A DNA stretch of 64,000 bases from Tumebacillus lacus (GCF_026410385.1 NZ_JAPMLT010000005.1:124001-188000), one strand, 5' to 3'. Shown: positions 27,212 through 37,288, numbered from the stretch's first letter. Notes: generated by a model not told the origin, from the sequence alone. Made by a program: numbers and translations.

Positions 27212-28897
27212 ATGGAAAGACATTGGTGGAAAGAAGCGGTGGTCTATCAGATCTACCCGCGCAGTTTCATGGACGCAAACGGGGACGGGATCGGGGACTT
27301 GCGCGGGATCATCTCCAAGCTCGACTATTTAAAGGAACTCGGTGTGAGCGTGATCTGGCTCTCCCCGGTCTACCGATCTCCAAACGATGACAACGGTTAC
27401 GACATCTCCGACTATCAAAACATCATGGACGAGTTCGGCACGATGGCCGACTGGGAAGAGATGCTCGCAGGTCTGCACGAGCGCGGGATCAAGCTGATCA
27501 TGGACCTCGTCGTCAACCACACCTCGGACGAGCACGCCTGGTTCGTCGAGTCTCGCAAATCGAAGGACAACCCGTACCGCGACTACTACATCTGGCGCGA
27601 GGGCAAAGACGGCTGCGAGCCGAACAACTGGGAGTCTTGCTTCAGCGGTTCGGCGTGGGAGTACGACGAGACGACGGGGGAGTATTTCCTGCACCTGTTC
27701 TCGAAAAAGCAGCCCGACCTCAACTGGGAGAACGAAAAGCTGCGCGACGAAATCTACAAAATGATGACGTGGTGGCTGGACAAAGGCATCGACGGGTTCC
27801 GGATGGACGTGATCAACTTCATCTCCAAAGTGCCGAATCTGCCGGACGCCGAGATCGTGCATCCGGACCGACCGTACCAAGGCGGGCACCGATACTTCAT
27901 GAACGGACCGCGCATCCACGAGTTTCTGCACGAGATGCACGAGCGCGTGCTGTCCAAATACGACATCATGACGGTCGGCGAGATGCCGGGCGTCGATGCG
28001 GATGAAGCGGCGCTGTATACAGGCGAGGACCGGGGCGAAGTGAACATGGTGTTTCAGTTTGAACACATGGACATCGACTCCGGCCCGCGCGGCAAATGGG
28101 ACATCCAGCCCTTCACCCTGACCGATTTCAAAGGGCTGATGAGCAAATGGCAGACCGGGCTCAACGGCCGCGGCTGGAACTCGCTGTACCTGAACAACCA
28201 CGACCAGCCGCGCATGGTCTCGCGATTTGGCGACGACGGCACGTACCGCGTCGAGTCGGCGAAGATGCTGGCGACGCTGCTGCACACGATGCAAGGCACG
28301 CCCTACATCTATCAAGGCGAAGAGCTTGGGATGACCAATGTGCAATTTGCCTCCATCGACGACTATCGCGACATCGAGACGCTGAATATGTACCGCACCG
28401 AGGTGATCGAAGGCGGGGCCGATCCCGAGCAGGTGATGCGCGCCATCCACATCAAAGGCCGCGACAACGCCCGCACGCCGATGCAATGGGATGACAGCAG
28501 CCATGCGGGATTTACCACCGGCACGCCGTGGCTTGCGGTCAATCCGAACTATACGGAGATCCATGCCAAAGCGGCACTGGCCGACCCGAACTCGGTGTTC
28601 CACTACTACAAGCGATTGATCGAACTGCGCAAGGAGCACCCGATCCTCGTCTACGGTGACTACACCTTGTTGCTGGCTGACAGCGAGCAGATCTATGCAT
28701 ACGTGCGCGAGTTGGAAGGACAGCGGTTGCTCGTGCTGCTCAATTTCACGGCTGAGTCGGTTCGCTGTGAACTGCCGGGCGATCTCACGGACGGGGAGAA
28801 GGAGCTTTTGATCGGCAATTACGAGGCAGCAGAGCGCGATTGGCAAGGCTTGGAACTGCGTCCGTACGAGGCGCTCGTCTATCGGTTCTTTTGTTGA
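27212..28897 (+). CDS. malL: oligo-1,6-glucosidase (GH13)
   Basis: A 561-residue cytoplasmic GH13 enzyme, the same length as B. subtilis MalL. It starts ERHWWKEAVVYQIYPRSF; the nucleophile is in GFRMDVINF (about residue 199), the acid/base in TVGEMPG, and the stabilising Asp in LNNHDQPR. The Val after the nucleophile is the residue associated with alpha-1,6 specificity in this subgroup (alpha-1,4 enzymes usually carry Ala or Thr). It should cleave isomaltose and related import products. ATG at 27212 follows GAGGAGG. A LacI-type operator lies just upstream, and a promoter for the next operon overlaps its stop codon. Confidence 0.93.
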   Translation: MERHWWKEAVVYQIYPRSFMDANGDGIGDLRGIISKLDYLKELGVSVIWLSPVYRSPNDDNGYDISDYQNIMDEFGTMADWEEMLAGLHERGIKLIMDLVVNHTSDEHAWFVESRKSKDNPYRDYYIWREGKDGCEPNNWESCFSGSAWEYDETTGEYFLHLFSKKQPDLNWENEKLRDEIYKMMTWWLDKGIDGFRMDVINFISKVPNLPDAEIVHPDRPYQGGHRYFMNGPRIHEFLHEMHERVLSKYDIMTVGEMPGVDADEAALYTGEDRGEVNMVFQFEHMDIDSGPRGKWDIQPFTLTDFKGLMSKWQTGLNGRGWNSLYLNNHDQPRMVSRFGDDGTYRVESAKMLATLLHTMQGTPYIYQGEELGMTNVQFASIDDYRDIETLNMYRTEVIEGGADPEQVMRAIHIKGRDNARTPMQWDDSSHAGFTTGTPWLAVNPNYTEIHAKAALADPNSVFHYYKRLIELRKEHPILVYGDYTLLLADSEQIYAYVRELEGQRLLVLLNFTAESVRCELPGDLTDGEKELLIGNYEAAERDWQGLELRPYEALVYRFFC

Positions 28898-28922
28898 CAA
28901 GCTTAGATTGCAAATCTATACT
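28894..28922 (+). promoter_or_regulatory. strong sigma-A promoter of the maltodextrin operon
   Basis: A consensus -35 TTGACA (28894-28899) and a -10 TATACT (28917-28922) are exactly 17 bases apart. The -35 overlaps the stop codon of malL. Two CG-centred operators follow downstream. Confidence 0.8.
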
Positions 28923-28939
28923 GAATTTAGAAACTCCGT

Positions 28940-28951
28940 GCAAACGCTTGC
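28940..28951. promoter_or_regulatory. LacI-type operator near the mal transcription start
   Basis: GCAAACGCTTGC is an 11-of-12 palindrome centred on CG, typical of LacI/GalR proteins. It sits about 10-20 bases past the expected transcription start, in the position of a roadblock or repression site. It nearly matches the site before malL. Confidence 0.65.
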
Positions 28952-28978
28952 TCAATGATGCATATACTTGTGACGGGA

Positions 28979-28993
28979 TTGAAAACGGTTGCA
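28979..28993. promoter_or_regulatory. cre-like site before malE
   Basis: TTGAAAACGGTTGCA fits the catabolite-responsive element consensus WTGNAANCGNWNNCW at every defined position. It lies within the leader, 60 bases before malE, and 41 bases (about four helical turns) from the preceding operator. CcpA-mediated glucose repression, or a second site for the local LacI protein, are both possible. Confidence 0.6.
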
Positions 28994-29051
28994 AGAGGCA
29001 TTCTAGTTGATGCAGTAGGACTCGGATTTGACAGTAGAGGGGGATCTTGTC

Positions 29052-30281
29052 ATGAACAATTGGAAGAAAGCAACGGCCGTGCTGGCCACATCCGCCATGC
29101 TGGCAACCGCACTGGCAGGTTGCGCATCCAGCGGCGAAGAGAAAAAGGAAACGGAACAAACCGAGGGCAAGGCGAAAGTAGTCGTCTGGTCCCATTGGAA
29201 AGAAAAAGAGTTTGACGCGCTGAAAGAAGTCGCGGAAGCATGGGCGAAAGAAACCGGCAACGAAGTCGAACTGAAAATCGACGAGTCCGAGTTCCAACAA
29301 TATGCGACGGCTGCCCGTTCCGGCGAAGGCCCGGACATCATGTTCGGCACCCCGCACGACAACCTCGGCACCTTCACCACCGCCGGCCTGCTCGACGAAA
29401 TGCCGGCTGACCTCGTGAAGGAAGCGGACTACGAAGCGCTGGCATTCCCGGCTGTCACCGTCGAAGGCAAGAAGGTCGCTTTCCCGGTTTCGATGGAATC
29501 TTCCGTGCTCTTCTACAACACCGAAAAAGTGAAGACCCCGCCGACCACGTGGGCAGACTTCATCAAAGCTGCTTCCGAAGGCGGCTTCATGTACGACGTG
29601 AACAACTTCTACTTCAACTACGGCTTCCTGTCCGCATACGGCGGCTATGTCTTCAAAAACAACGGCGGCACCTACGACACCAAGGACATCGGCCTTGGCA
29701 ACGAAGGCGCGACCAAGGGCTACCAACTGATCTCCGACTTCGTCAACAAGCACAAGTTCATGCCGGCTGACGCAAACGGCGACATCGCAAAAGCGAAGTT
29801 CACCAACAAAGAGACCGCGTTCTACCTGTCCGGCCCGTGGGACATCCCGGCGATGAACGAAGCGAAAGTGCCGTTTGGCATCATGGCATTCCCGGCAGTC
29901 GAAGGCGGCGGCCAACCGAAGCCGTTCGTCGGTCTGCAAACCGCGTTCGTCTCCTCCAAGTCGAACAACAAAAAGCAATCTTGGGACCTGCTGAAGTACA
30001 TCTCCGAAAAAGGTTCCGTCAAGTTTGCCGACCTGTCGGCGCGCATCCCGGTTCTGAAGTCCGCGTTGGCTGACCCGAAAGTAAAAGACAACAAAAACGT
30101 CTCCGCCATCGCAGCGGTTGCTGCTTCCGGCGAGCCGATGCCGAACATCCCGGCGATCCAAACCGTCTGGGAACCGGAGAAAAACAACCTGACCCTGCTC
30201 ACCTCCGGCAAAGCGACTGCCGAGCAAGTGGCGAAGGACGTCACCGAGCAAGTCAAGCAAGGCATTGCAACCCAGCAGTAA
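29052..30281 (+). CDS. malE: maltodextrin-binding lipoprotein of an ABC importer
   Basis: A 409-residue extracellular substrate-binding protein. The signal peptide ends in lipobox ALAGC with Cys at residue 24, then an acidic linker. The mature part starts KVVVWSHWKEKEFDALKEVAEAW, as in bacterial family 1 sugar-binding proteins, and contains FYLSGPWDIPAMNEA. Two permease genes and alpha-glucan hydrolases nearby point to maltose or maltodextrins. ATG at 29052 follows an AGAGGGG site. No ATPase gene lies in the operon, so a shared MsmX/MsmK-type ATPase elsewhere is expected. Codon use is strongly biased, as in a highly expressed gene. Confidence 0.9.
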   Translation: MNNWKKATAVLATSAMLATALAGCASSGEEKKETEQTEGKAKVVVWSHWKEKEFDALKEVAEAWAKETGNEVELKIDESEFQQYATAARSGEGPDIMFGTPHDNLGTFTTAGLLDEMPADLVKEADYEALAFPAVTVEGKKVAFPVSMESSVLFYNTEKVKTPPTTWADFIKAASEGGFMYDVNNFYFNYGFLSAYGGYVFKNNGGTYDTKDIGLGNEGATKGYQLISDFVNKHKFMPADANGDIAKAKFTNKETAFYLSGPWDIPAMNEAKVPFGIMAFPAVEGGGQPKPFVGLQTAFVSSKSNNKKQSWDLLKYISEKGSVKFADLSARIPVLKSALADPKVKDNKNVSAIAAVAASGEPMPNIPAIQTVWEPEKNNLTLLTSGKATAEQVAKDVTEQVKQGIATQQ

Positions 30282-30315
30282 TCGGAACCAATAAAACCTC
30301 ATGATCAAAGGGCGG

Positions 30316-30345
30316 GGCATCGCGTTGAGTCGATGCCTCCTTCCT
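30316..30345 (+). terminator. hairpin between malE and malF
   Basis: GGCATCG (30316-30322) pairs with CGATGCC (30331-30337) and a pyrimidine-rich stretch follows. Such hairpins after binding-protein genes stabilise the upstream message or partly terminate transcription, giving more binding protein than permease. Confidence 0.55.
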
Positions 30346-30371
30346 TATTTCAGGCGAGGGGAGTGAAACTC

Positions 30372-31301
30372 ATGGCGAAATCGGTTCGCATCAAACAAAA
30401 ACGCAACTCACTGCTTGCGTACGGCTACCTGTCACCGGCACTGATCACCATCGCGCTGTTCAGTCTGTTGCCTGTCGTCTACACCATTTATCTGTCCTTC
30501 ACCAACTTCAACTTGAACCACTTCGAAACGTTCCAGTTCGTCGGGTTCAAAAACTACGTCGACATCATCTCCGGTCCTTTCTTTGACGTGTTCTGGCCGG
30601 TCTTCATTTGGACCTTCGCCTTTGCCACCATCGTCACGGGTCTTTGTTACCTGGCAGGCCTGTTCCTGGCGATCCTGCTCAACAACTCGAATATGAAAGA
30701 GACCAACGTCTACCGGGCGATCCTCGTCATTCCGTGGGCGCTGCCGGCGGCGATTGCGATCCTCGCGTGGTCCGGTCTCTATAACGAATCGTATGGTCAG
30801 GTCAACTCGTTCCTCAACTCGGTCGGCATCGGCGACATCCCGTGGCTGTCCGATCCGTTGTGGGCCAAAGTCTCAATGGTCGTCACCACGATCTGGCTCG
30901 GCTACCCGTTCATGATGAACGTGTGCCTGGGTGCCTTGCAGGCGATCCCGAAAGACCTCTACGAAGCGGCCGACATCGACGGCGCTTCCCGTTGGCAAAA
31001 GTTCCGCTCCGTCACTTTCCCCGGTCTGATGGCTTCGACTCTGCCGCTCCTGATCTCGTCGTTCGCGTTCAACTTCAACAACTTCGCGGCCGCCTATCTG
31101 ATCACGTTCGGCGGTCCGCCGCGCACCGACACGCAGTTTGCCGGTCACACCGACATCCTCGTCACCGCAGCGTATAAAATGACGATGCAGTTCAACCGCT
31201 ACGAGTTGGCGTCCGCTCTGTCGCTGATCATCTTCTTGATCGTCGGCATCCTCAGTTTCATCAACATGAAAGCAACTCGCGCATTCGAGGAGGATGAATA
31301 A
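30372..31301 (+). CDS. malF: maltodextrin ABC importer permease, MalF type
   Basis: A 309-residue inner-membrane permease with six helices and the EAA loop reading EAADIDGASRWQKF, which contacts the ATPase. It belongs to the MalF/UgpA group. ATG at 30372 is chosen behind GGGGAG; the in-frame upstream part lacks similarity. It follows the binding protein gene and is nearly fused to the second permease gene, whose ribosome-binding site lies in its last codons. Confidence 0.9.
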   Translation: MAKSVRIKQKRNSLLAYGYLSPALITIALFSLLPVVYTIYLSFTNFNLNHFETFQFVGFKNYVDIISGPFFDVFWPVFIWTFAFATIVTGLCYLAGLFLAILLNNSNMKETNVYRAILVIPWALPAAIAILAWSGLYNESYGQVNSFLNSVGIGDIPWLSDPLWAKVSMVVTTIWLGYPFMMNVCLGALQAIPKDLYEAADIDGASRWQKFRSVTFPGLMASTLPLLISSFAFNFNNFAAAYLITFGGPPRTDTQFAGHTDILVTAAYKMTMQFNRYELASALSLIIFLIVGILSFINMKATRAFEEDE

Positions 31302-31302
31302 G

Positions 31303-32130
31303 ATGAAGTCTTATGACCGCATCAATCTCTGGGTCTCCCGCGCGATCATCTGGTTCGCGATTTTTCTCTCGATGTTGCCTCTGTACTTTGTCGTCGTCGC
31401 TTCGGTCTCCGAGGGGGAAGCGTTCTTTTCCGAGTCGCTGCTGCCGACGTCGTTCACATTGGCAAACTACGCGGAACTGTTCACCGAGACCAAGTTCCCG
31501 ACCTGGCTGAAGAACTCGCTGTTGCTGGCGTTTTCCGTCGCCACGCTGCAGACGCTGACCACCGCTTTGGCGGCGTACGGATTTTCCCGACTGCGCTTTT
31601 TCGGACGCAAATACGGCTTGATGGCCCTTTTGATCCTCCAGATGTTCCCGAATTTCATGGCGATCTCTGCCATTTTTGCCATGCTGGCAAAATTGGGCGG
31701 CATGGACAACTTGTGGGTGCTCGTGCTGGTGCTGGCAGGGGGCAACGCTTTCAACATCTGGCTGATGAAAGGCTACTTTGACTCGCTGCCGAAGGAACTG
31801 GATGAAGCAGCGCGCGTCGACGGGGCGAACACATGGCAGATCTTCTGGCGCGTGATCATGCCCTTGTCCTTGCCGATGCTGGCGGTCGTGTTCTTGTTTT
31901 CTTTCATCGGCGTGTTTTCCGAGTACGCGCTCTCGAGCGCACTGATCAAGTCGCCGGAAAACCTCACGCTGGCAGTCGGTTTGCAGCAATTTATTAAAAA
32001 TAAATTCGCAGCCAACTGGACGCTGTTCGCAGCGGCGGCCGTCGTGGCGTCCGTTCCTGTGGTTGTTGTTTTCACTCTGTTGCAAAAATGGATCGCTTCG
32101 GGTCTTGTATCCGGTTCCGTCAAAGGATAA
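31303..32130 (+). CDS. malG: maltodextrin ABC importer permease, MalG type
   Basis: A 275-residue six-helix permease of the MalG group. The EAA loop reads LDEAARVDGANTWQIFW. ATG at 31303 is preferred because GAGGAGG ends 9 bases upstream; the earlier ATG at 31294 abuts that site. It partners MalF to form the translocation pore. The LacI-family regulator gene follows within 40 bases. Confidence 0.9.
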   Translation: MKSYDRINLWVSRAIIWFAIFLSMLPLYFVVVASVSEGEAFFSESLLPTSFTLANYAELFTETKFPTWLKNSLLLAFSVATLQTLTTALAAYGFSRLRFFGRKYGLMALLILQMFPNFMAISAIFAMLAKLGGMDNLWVLVLVLAGGNAFNIWLMKGYFDSLPKELDEAARVDGANTWQIFWRVIMPLSLPMLAVVFLFSFIGVFSEYALSSALIKSPENLTLAVGLQQFIKNKFAANWTLFAAAAVVASVPVVVVFTLLQKWIASGLVSGSVKG

Positions 32131-32169
32131 AATTTGACTCAAACAGGATTGGAAGGAGGCTTGAGTCTC

Positions 32170-33210
32170 GTGACAGCTACCATAAAAGATGTTGCTTTGC
32201 GAGCCGGGGTTTCCCCTTCCACAGTCTCACGAGTGATCTCGAACCATCCGCGCATCTCGGAGAAGACCAAACGCGAGGTGCGTCAGGCGATGGAGGAACT
32301 GGGATACCACCCCAACATGCTGGCCCGTTCGCTTGCCAAAAAGAGCGCGGAGGCGATCGGGATTCTGATTCCCAGCACCACTGAGGAATTTTTCATGAAC
32401 CCCTTTTTCCCCGAACTTTTGCGCGGGATCTCCGAGGTCGCCAAGCGGGAGGGCTATGACCTGCTGCTCTCGACCTCCGATACCGGCAAAGAAGACGTCC
32501 GAACGCTGACCCGGATGATTCACGGCAAGCGCGTGGACGGTGTGTTGCTGCTCTCATCGCGCATGCAAGACCCGCTGATGCAAGTCTTAAAAGAAAACCC
32601 GTTTCCGGCTACGCTGGTCGGCCGTCCGCAGGACGATACGCCGATCTGTTGGGTGAACAACGACAACGTGGCCGCCGCTTACCAAGCGACTCGTCATCTG
32701 ATCGACCTCGGTCATCAGCGTATCGGTTATCTCGGTGCGGACGAGTCGCTGCTGGTAACGAGGGATCGTCTGCAAGGCTATCACCAAGCGCTGGATGAGG
32801 CGGGGATCCCTGCCGATCGGCGGCTGATGTTTGCGTCCACGTTTATGGAGCAAGGCGGTTTTATGGGCATGATGCGGCTCTTGGCTTTGCCGGACCGGCC
32901 GACGGCTGTCGTCGCGTCGGACGACTTGTTGGCGTTTGGCGCGATGCGTGCGGCGGGGGAACTGGGCTATCGGATTCCTGAGGATGTGGCGGTGGTCGGA
33001 TTTAACAACGTGCGGCTGACGGAGATGTCAAATCCGTCGCTGACCTCTGTGGATGTGCGCATCTTCGAACTCGGCACAGCAGCGGCACAACTGCTGATCG
33101 AGCAAGTGCGTGACCCTGAAGTAACGGGCAAGTCTGTGACCGTGCCGACCGAACTGGTCGTGCGGCATTCATGCGGCGGCAACAATCGCCAGGGCGGATA
33201 CGGGCTGTAG
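32170..33210 (+). CDS. malR: LacI-family regulator of maltodextrin use
   Basis: A 346-residue LacI/GalR regulator. The N-terminal helix-turn-helix reads TIKDVALRAGVSPSTVSRVI (residues about 3-22) with a hinge helix near HPNMLARSLAKK, followed by a periplasmic-binding-type sensor domain. GTG at 32170 is chosen because AAGGAGG lies 10 bases upstream; a TTG at 32161 is too close to it. Its place after malEFG and the CG-centred operators before malL and malE suggest it represses both units until maltodextrin or a derivative binds. The name follows the pneumococcal and staphylococcal maltose repressors. Confidence 0.88.
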   Translation: MTATIKDVALRAGVSPSTVSRVISNHPRISEKTKREVRQAMEELGYHPNMLARSLAKKSAEAIGILIPSTTEEFFMNPFFPELLRGISEVAKREGYDLLLSTSDTGKEDVRTLTRMIHGKRVDGVLLLSSRMQDPLMQVLKENPFPATLVGRPQDDTPICWVNNDNVAAAYQATRHLIDLGHQRIGYLGADESLLVTRDRLQGYHQALDEAGIPADRRLMFASTFMEQGGFMGMMRLLALPDRPTAVVASDDLLAFGAMRAAGELGYRIPEDVAVVGFNNVRLTEMSNPSLTSVDVRIFELGTAAAQLLIEQVRDPEVTGKSVTVPTELVVRHSCGGNNRQGGYGL

Positions 33211-33231
33211 CCGGTTTACCGCCCTCTTTTT
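33191..33231 (+). terminator. terminator at the end of malR
   Basis: AGGGCGG (33191-33197) pairs with CCGCCCT (33219-33225), with an inner CGGGCT/AGCCGG stem, followed by TCTTTTT. It overlaps the last malR codons, so the neopullulanase gene may need readthrough or its own promoter. Confidence 0.65.
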
Positions 33232-33266
33232 GTGTGTTCCATTTAGACAGGCAAGGAGTGAGGGAG

Positions 33267-34985
33267 ATGTTCCAAGAGGCGATCTATCATCAGCCGCTGG
33301 GAGCGTACGGGTATGCGATCGGCTCGAATCGGGCCAAGATCACGCTGCGGTCGAAAAAAGGCGATCTGAAGGCGGTCTCGATGCTGCATGAGGACCGATT
33401 TGACGCACCGGGTTCGCACGGGACGCTGCAGTTGACGCTGGCCGGTTCGGATGAGATGTTCGATTATTGGCAGGGGACTGTGGAGTCGGAGACGAAGCGG
33501 GTCCGCTATCGCTTTTTGCTCGACGACGGGGTGAACCGCCTTTGGTATGCCGAGGGTGGATTTGCGACGGTCGGTGAGCGGGCGGGTTGGTTTCATCTCC
33601 CGTATCTCAATCTGGCCGATCTGTTCACGGTGCCGGACTGGGTGGAGGGTGCGGTCGTCTATCAGATCTTCCCCGACCGCTTCCGCAACGGCAACAAAGA
33701 CAACGACCCGGACGGCGTGCTGCCGTGGGGCGGGACACCGACGCCGAGCACGTTCTTTGGCGGTGATCTGGCCGGAATCATCGAGAAGTTGCCGTATCTG
33801 TCCGATCTCGGGGTCAACCTCCTCTATTTGACGCCGGTGTTTTTCTCGCCGTCGACGCACAAGTACGACACGATCGACTACTTGGCCATCGACCCGCAGT
33901 TTGGTGATCTGGAGACGATGAAAGAGTTGGTCGACGAGGCGCACAAGCGGGGCATGCGTGTGATGCTGGACGCGGTGTTCAACCACTGCGGGATGCTGTT
34001 CCCGCCGTTTCAGGATGTGCTGGCGAGGGGGCAGGAATCGGAGTATGCGGATTGGTTCCATATCAAGAGCTTTCCGGTGGACACGCAAGCGATCAACTAT
34101 GAGACGTTTGCGACCGGCGTGGCGTCGATGCCGAAGTTTCGGACCGAGCATCCGGCCGTACGCGAGTATCTGTTGCGCGTGGCGGAGTACTGGGTGAAGG
34201 ACATCGGCATTGACGGCTGGCGGCTCGACGTGGCAGACGAGGTGGATCATGCGTTCTGGCGCGAGTTCCGCAGCGTGGTGCGCGCAGCCAACCCGGAGGC
34301 GTTGATCGTCGGTGAAGCGTGGCATGCGTCCACGGAGTGGTTGAACGGCGATCAGTGGGATTCGGTGATGAACTACCTGTTCCGAGATGCGTGCATCGAT
34401 TTTTTTGCCAAGGGGGACATCGACGTGGAGGGGTTCGACCAGCGGTTGACCCGGGTGCGGATGATGTACAAGGAGCAGGCGACGAAGGCGATGTTCAACC
34501 TGCTGGACAGCCATGACACGGAGCGGTTCCTGACGACCTGCGGCGAGCGGGAGGAGTTGCTGCGGTTGGCGGTGACGTTCCAGATGAGTTACATGGGGAT
34601 TCCGGAGATCTACTACGGCACGGAGGTAGGCATGGTAGGATTGACCGATCCGGACTGCCGGCGTTGCATGATCTGGGACGAGCAGGAGCAGAACCGCGAG
34701 TTGTATCAGTGGTTCCGTCGGATGATCTCGATTCGCAAGGAGCATCGGGCGTTGCGGGTTGGTTCGTTCCGGTCGGTGATCGTCGATGCGCTTGCGAACG
34801 TGTACGGATTTGTCAGGGAGACGGACGAGGAAGGCGTGTTGGTGGTGCTCAATCGCAGCCGGTTCGCGCAGTCGGTCAGCTGGCCGGACGGCGTGTCCGG
34901 CGGAGTGGATCTGCTGAGCGGCGCGCGGTACGACGGAGTGCTTGAAGTGGAGCCGTTCGGGGCTGTGCTTCTCAAATATAAATAG
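33267..34985 (+). CDS. neopullulanase / cyclomaltodextrinase-type GH13 enzyme
   Basis: A 572-residue cytoplasmic GH13 subfamily 20 enzyme. Residues 1-120 form a CBM34-like N-domain that mediates dimerisation in this group. The catalytic barrel starts near VVYQIFPDRF; the nucleophile is in GWRLDVADEV, the acid/base in IVGEAWHA and the third Asp in LLDSHDTER. Members open cyclodextrins and cleave maltodextrins and pullulan to maltose and panose. ATG at 33267 follows AAGGAG. It closes the glucan-utilisation block. The choice between neopullulanase, cyclomaltodextrinase and maltogenic amylase cannot be made from sequence alone. Confidence 0.9.
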   Translation: MFQEAIYHQPLGAYGYAIGSNRAKITLRSKKGDLKAVSMLHEDRFDAPGSHGTLQLTLAGSDEMFDYWQGTVESETKRVRYRFLLDDGVNRLWYAEGGFATVGERAGWFHLPYLNLADLFTVPDWVEGAVVYQIFPDRFRNGNKDNDPDGVLPWGGTPTPSTFFGGDLAGIIEKLPYLSDLGVNLLYLTPVFFSPSTHKYDTIDYLAIDPQFGDLETMKELVDEAHKRGMRVMLDAVFNHCGMLFPPFQDVLARGQESEYADWFHIKSFPVDTQAINYETFATGVASMPKFRTEHPAVREYLLRVAEYWVKDIGIDGWRLDVADEVDHAFWREFRSVVRAANPEALIVGEAWHASTEWLNGDQWDSVMNYLFRDACIDFFAKGDIDVEGFDQRLTRVRMMYKEQATKAMFNLLDSHDTERFLTTCGEREELLRLAVTFQMSYMGIPEIYYGTEVGMVGLTDPDCRRCMIWDEQEQNRELYQWFRRMISIRKEHRALRVGSFRSVIVDALANVYGFVRETDEEGVLVVLNRSRFAQSVSWPDGVSGGVDLLSGARYDGVLEVEPFGAVLLKYK

Positions 34986-34996
34986 GAAAGCAAAAC

Positions 34997-35037
34997 AGGC
35001 ACATGGCGGCGTTTTTCAGCTGTCCGTGTGCTTTTTT
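34997..35037 (+). terminator. terminator after the neopullulanase gene
   Basis: An imperfect GC-rich stem (GCACATGGCGGC with GCTGTCCGTGTGC) around a T-rich loop is followed by a run of six T. It separates the glucan block from the acidic repeat gene. Confidence 0.6.
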
Positions 35038-35041
35038 CTTT

Positions 35042-35050
35042 CATACGATA
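35042..35050 (+). promoter_or_regulatory. possible sigma-K -10 element before the acidic repeat gene
   Basis: CATACGATA fits the sigma-K -10 consensus CATANNNTA exactly and lies 39 bases before the start codon. I see no convincing -35 partner, and a six-base match of this kind can arise by chance. Confidence 0.2.
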
Positions 35051-35088
35051 CAGTACATGCGGCACCAAAAAAGGAGATGGATTGACAA

Positions 35089-36240
<1,152 letters not shown>

Positions 36241-36252
36241 TCTCCCTGCACA

Positions 36253-36283
36253 AAAAAACGGCAGCTCGCACTGCCGTTTTTTA
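36253..36283 (+). terminator. terminator after the acidic repeat gene
   Basis: AAAACGGCAG pairs with CTGCCGTTTT around a 6-base loop, followed by further T. It lies 13 bases after the stop codon. Confidence 0.9.
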
Positions 36284-36376
36284 CGTCGTATCCATAATGA
36301 TAGGAAAACTATCTAAATCAAAAGAAGGAATGTTACAGCTTGCAATTGAAATGATAAGTGATATTACTGCGATGTA

Positions 36377-36405
36377 TTGACAATCGCCACCGCTTCCCGT
36401 ACATT
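36377..36405 (+). promoter_or_regulatory. sigma-A promoter of the cystine importer operon
   Basis: A perfect -35 TTGACA (36377-36382) and a -10 TACATT (36400-36405) are 17 bases apart. The leader to the tcyA start is only about 40 bases, too short for an S-box or T-box riboswitch. Confidence 0.65.
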
Positions 36406-36451
36406 TTACATAGCTCTAAAATCCAATACGAAAACTAGGTGAAAAAGAACC

Positions 36452-37276
36452 ATGAAAACCTTCAAAAAATTAACCTCGCTCCTCGCCATCCCGCTCGTTC
36501 TTTCGCTCGCTGTCTCCGCATGCGGCACCGACAGCTCCAAAAACGGCGAAGGCACCCAAGGCGCAGCGCCGGCGAATCTCTATGAACAGATCAAAAAAGA
36601 CGGCAAGATCAAAATCGGCACCGAAGGCACCTACGCACCGTTCACCTTCCACGATGCATCCGGCAAACTGACCGGCTTTGACGTCGAGATCGCCGAAGAA
36701 GTCTCCAAACGCCTCGGCGTCACCCCGGAATTTATCGAAACCCAATGGGACGGCATGTTCGCAGGCCTCGACTCCAAACGCTTTGACATGATCGTCAACG
36801 AAGTCGGCATCCGCCCGGACCGTCAGGAAAAATACGATTTCTCCGACTCCTACATCGTCTCCAAAGCGGTCCTGATCACCCACAAGGACAACGCCGACAT
36901 CAAGTCCTTCGCTGACCTCAAAGGCAAAAAATCGGCTCAGTCCCTCACCTCCAACCTGACCGACATCGCCAAGAGCAACGGCGCGGAGATCGTCGGCACC
37001 GAAGGCTTCAACCAAGCGATTGACCTGCTCGCTTCCAAGCGCGTCGACGCCACCGTCAACGACGGCCTCTCCTACCTTGACCTGAAGAAGCAAAAGCCGG
37101 ACGCACCGATCAAAGTCGTCGCAGAGCACGACCAAGCAGCTCCCAACGGCATCATGTTCCGCAAAGGCAACAAAGAACTGGTCGACGCCGTCAACAAAGC
37201 GCTGGCCGATATGAAGGCGGACGGTTCCTACCTGAAGATCTCGGAAAAATGGTTCGGCGCTGACGTCTCCAAATAA
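36452..37276 (+). CDS. tcyA: cystine-binding lipoprotein of an ABC importer
   Basis: A 274-residue family 3 amino-acid-binding lipoprotein with a lipobox ending at Cys 24. The mature sequence contains KIGTEGTYAPFTFHDASG, ETQWDGMFAGLDSKRFD and SAQSLTSNL, which I recognise as close to B. subtilis TcyA, the cystine-binding protein. It delivers L-cystine to the permease and ATPase encoded directly downstream (12- and 15-base gaps). In B. subtilis cystine uptake genes respond to sulfur supply; no CymR site was identified here by eye. Confidence 0.92.
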   Translation: MKTFKKLTSLLAIPLVLSLAVSACGTDSSKNGEGTQGAAPANLYEQIKKDGKIKIGTEGTYAPFTFHDASGKLTGFDVEIAEEVSKRLGVTPEFIETQWDGMFAGLDSKRFDMIVNEVGIRPDRQEKYDFSDSYIVSKAVLITHKDNADIKSFADLKGKKSAQSLTSNLTDIAKSNGAEIVGTEGFNQAIDLLASKRVDATVNDGLSYLDLKKQKPDAPIKVVAEHDQAAPNGIMFRKGNKELVDAVNKALADMKADGSYLKISEKWFGADVSK

Positions 37277-37288
37277 GGAGGAGCCTCC

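Noticed and set aside
36285-36451. S-box or T-box leader for the cystine importer.
   Set aside because: The promoter leaves only about 40 bases of leader and no such structure is present.
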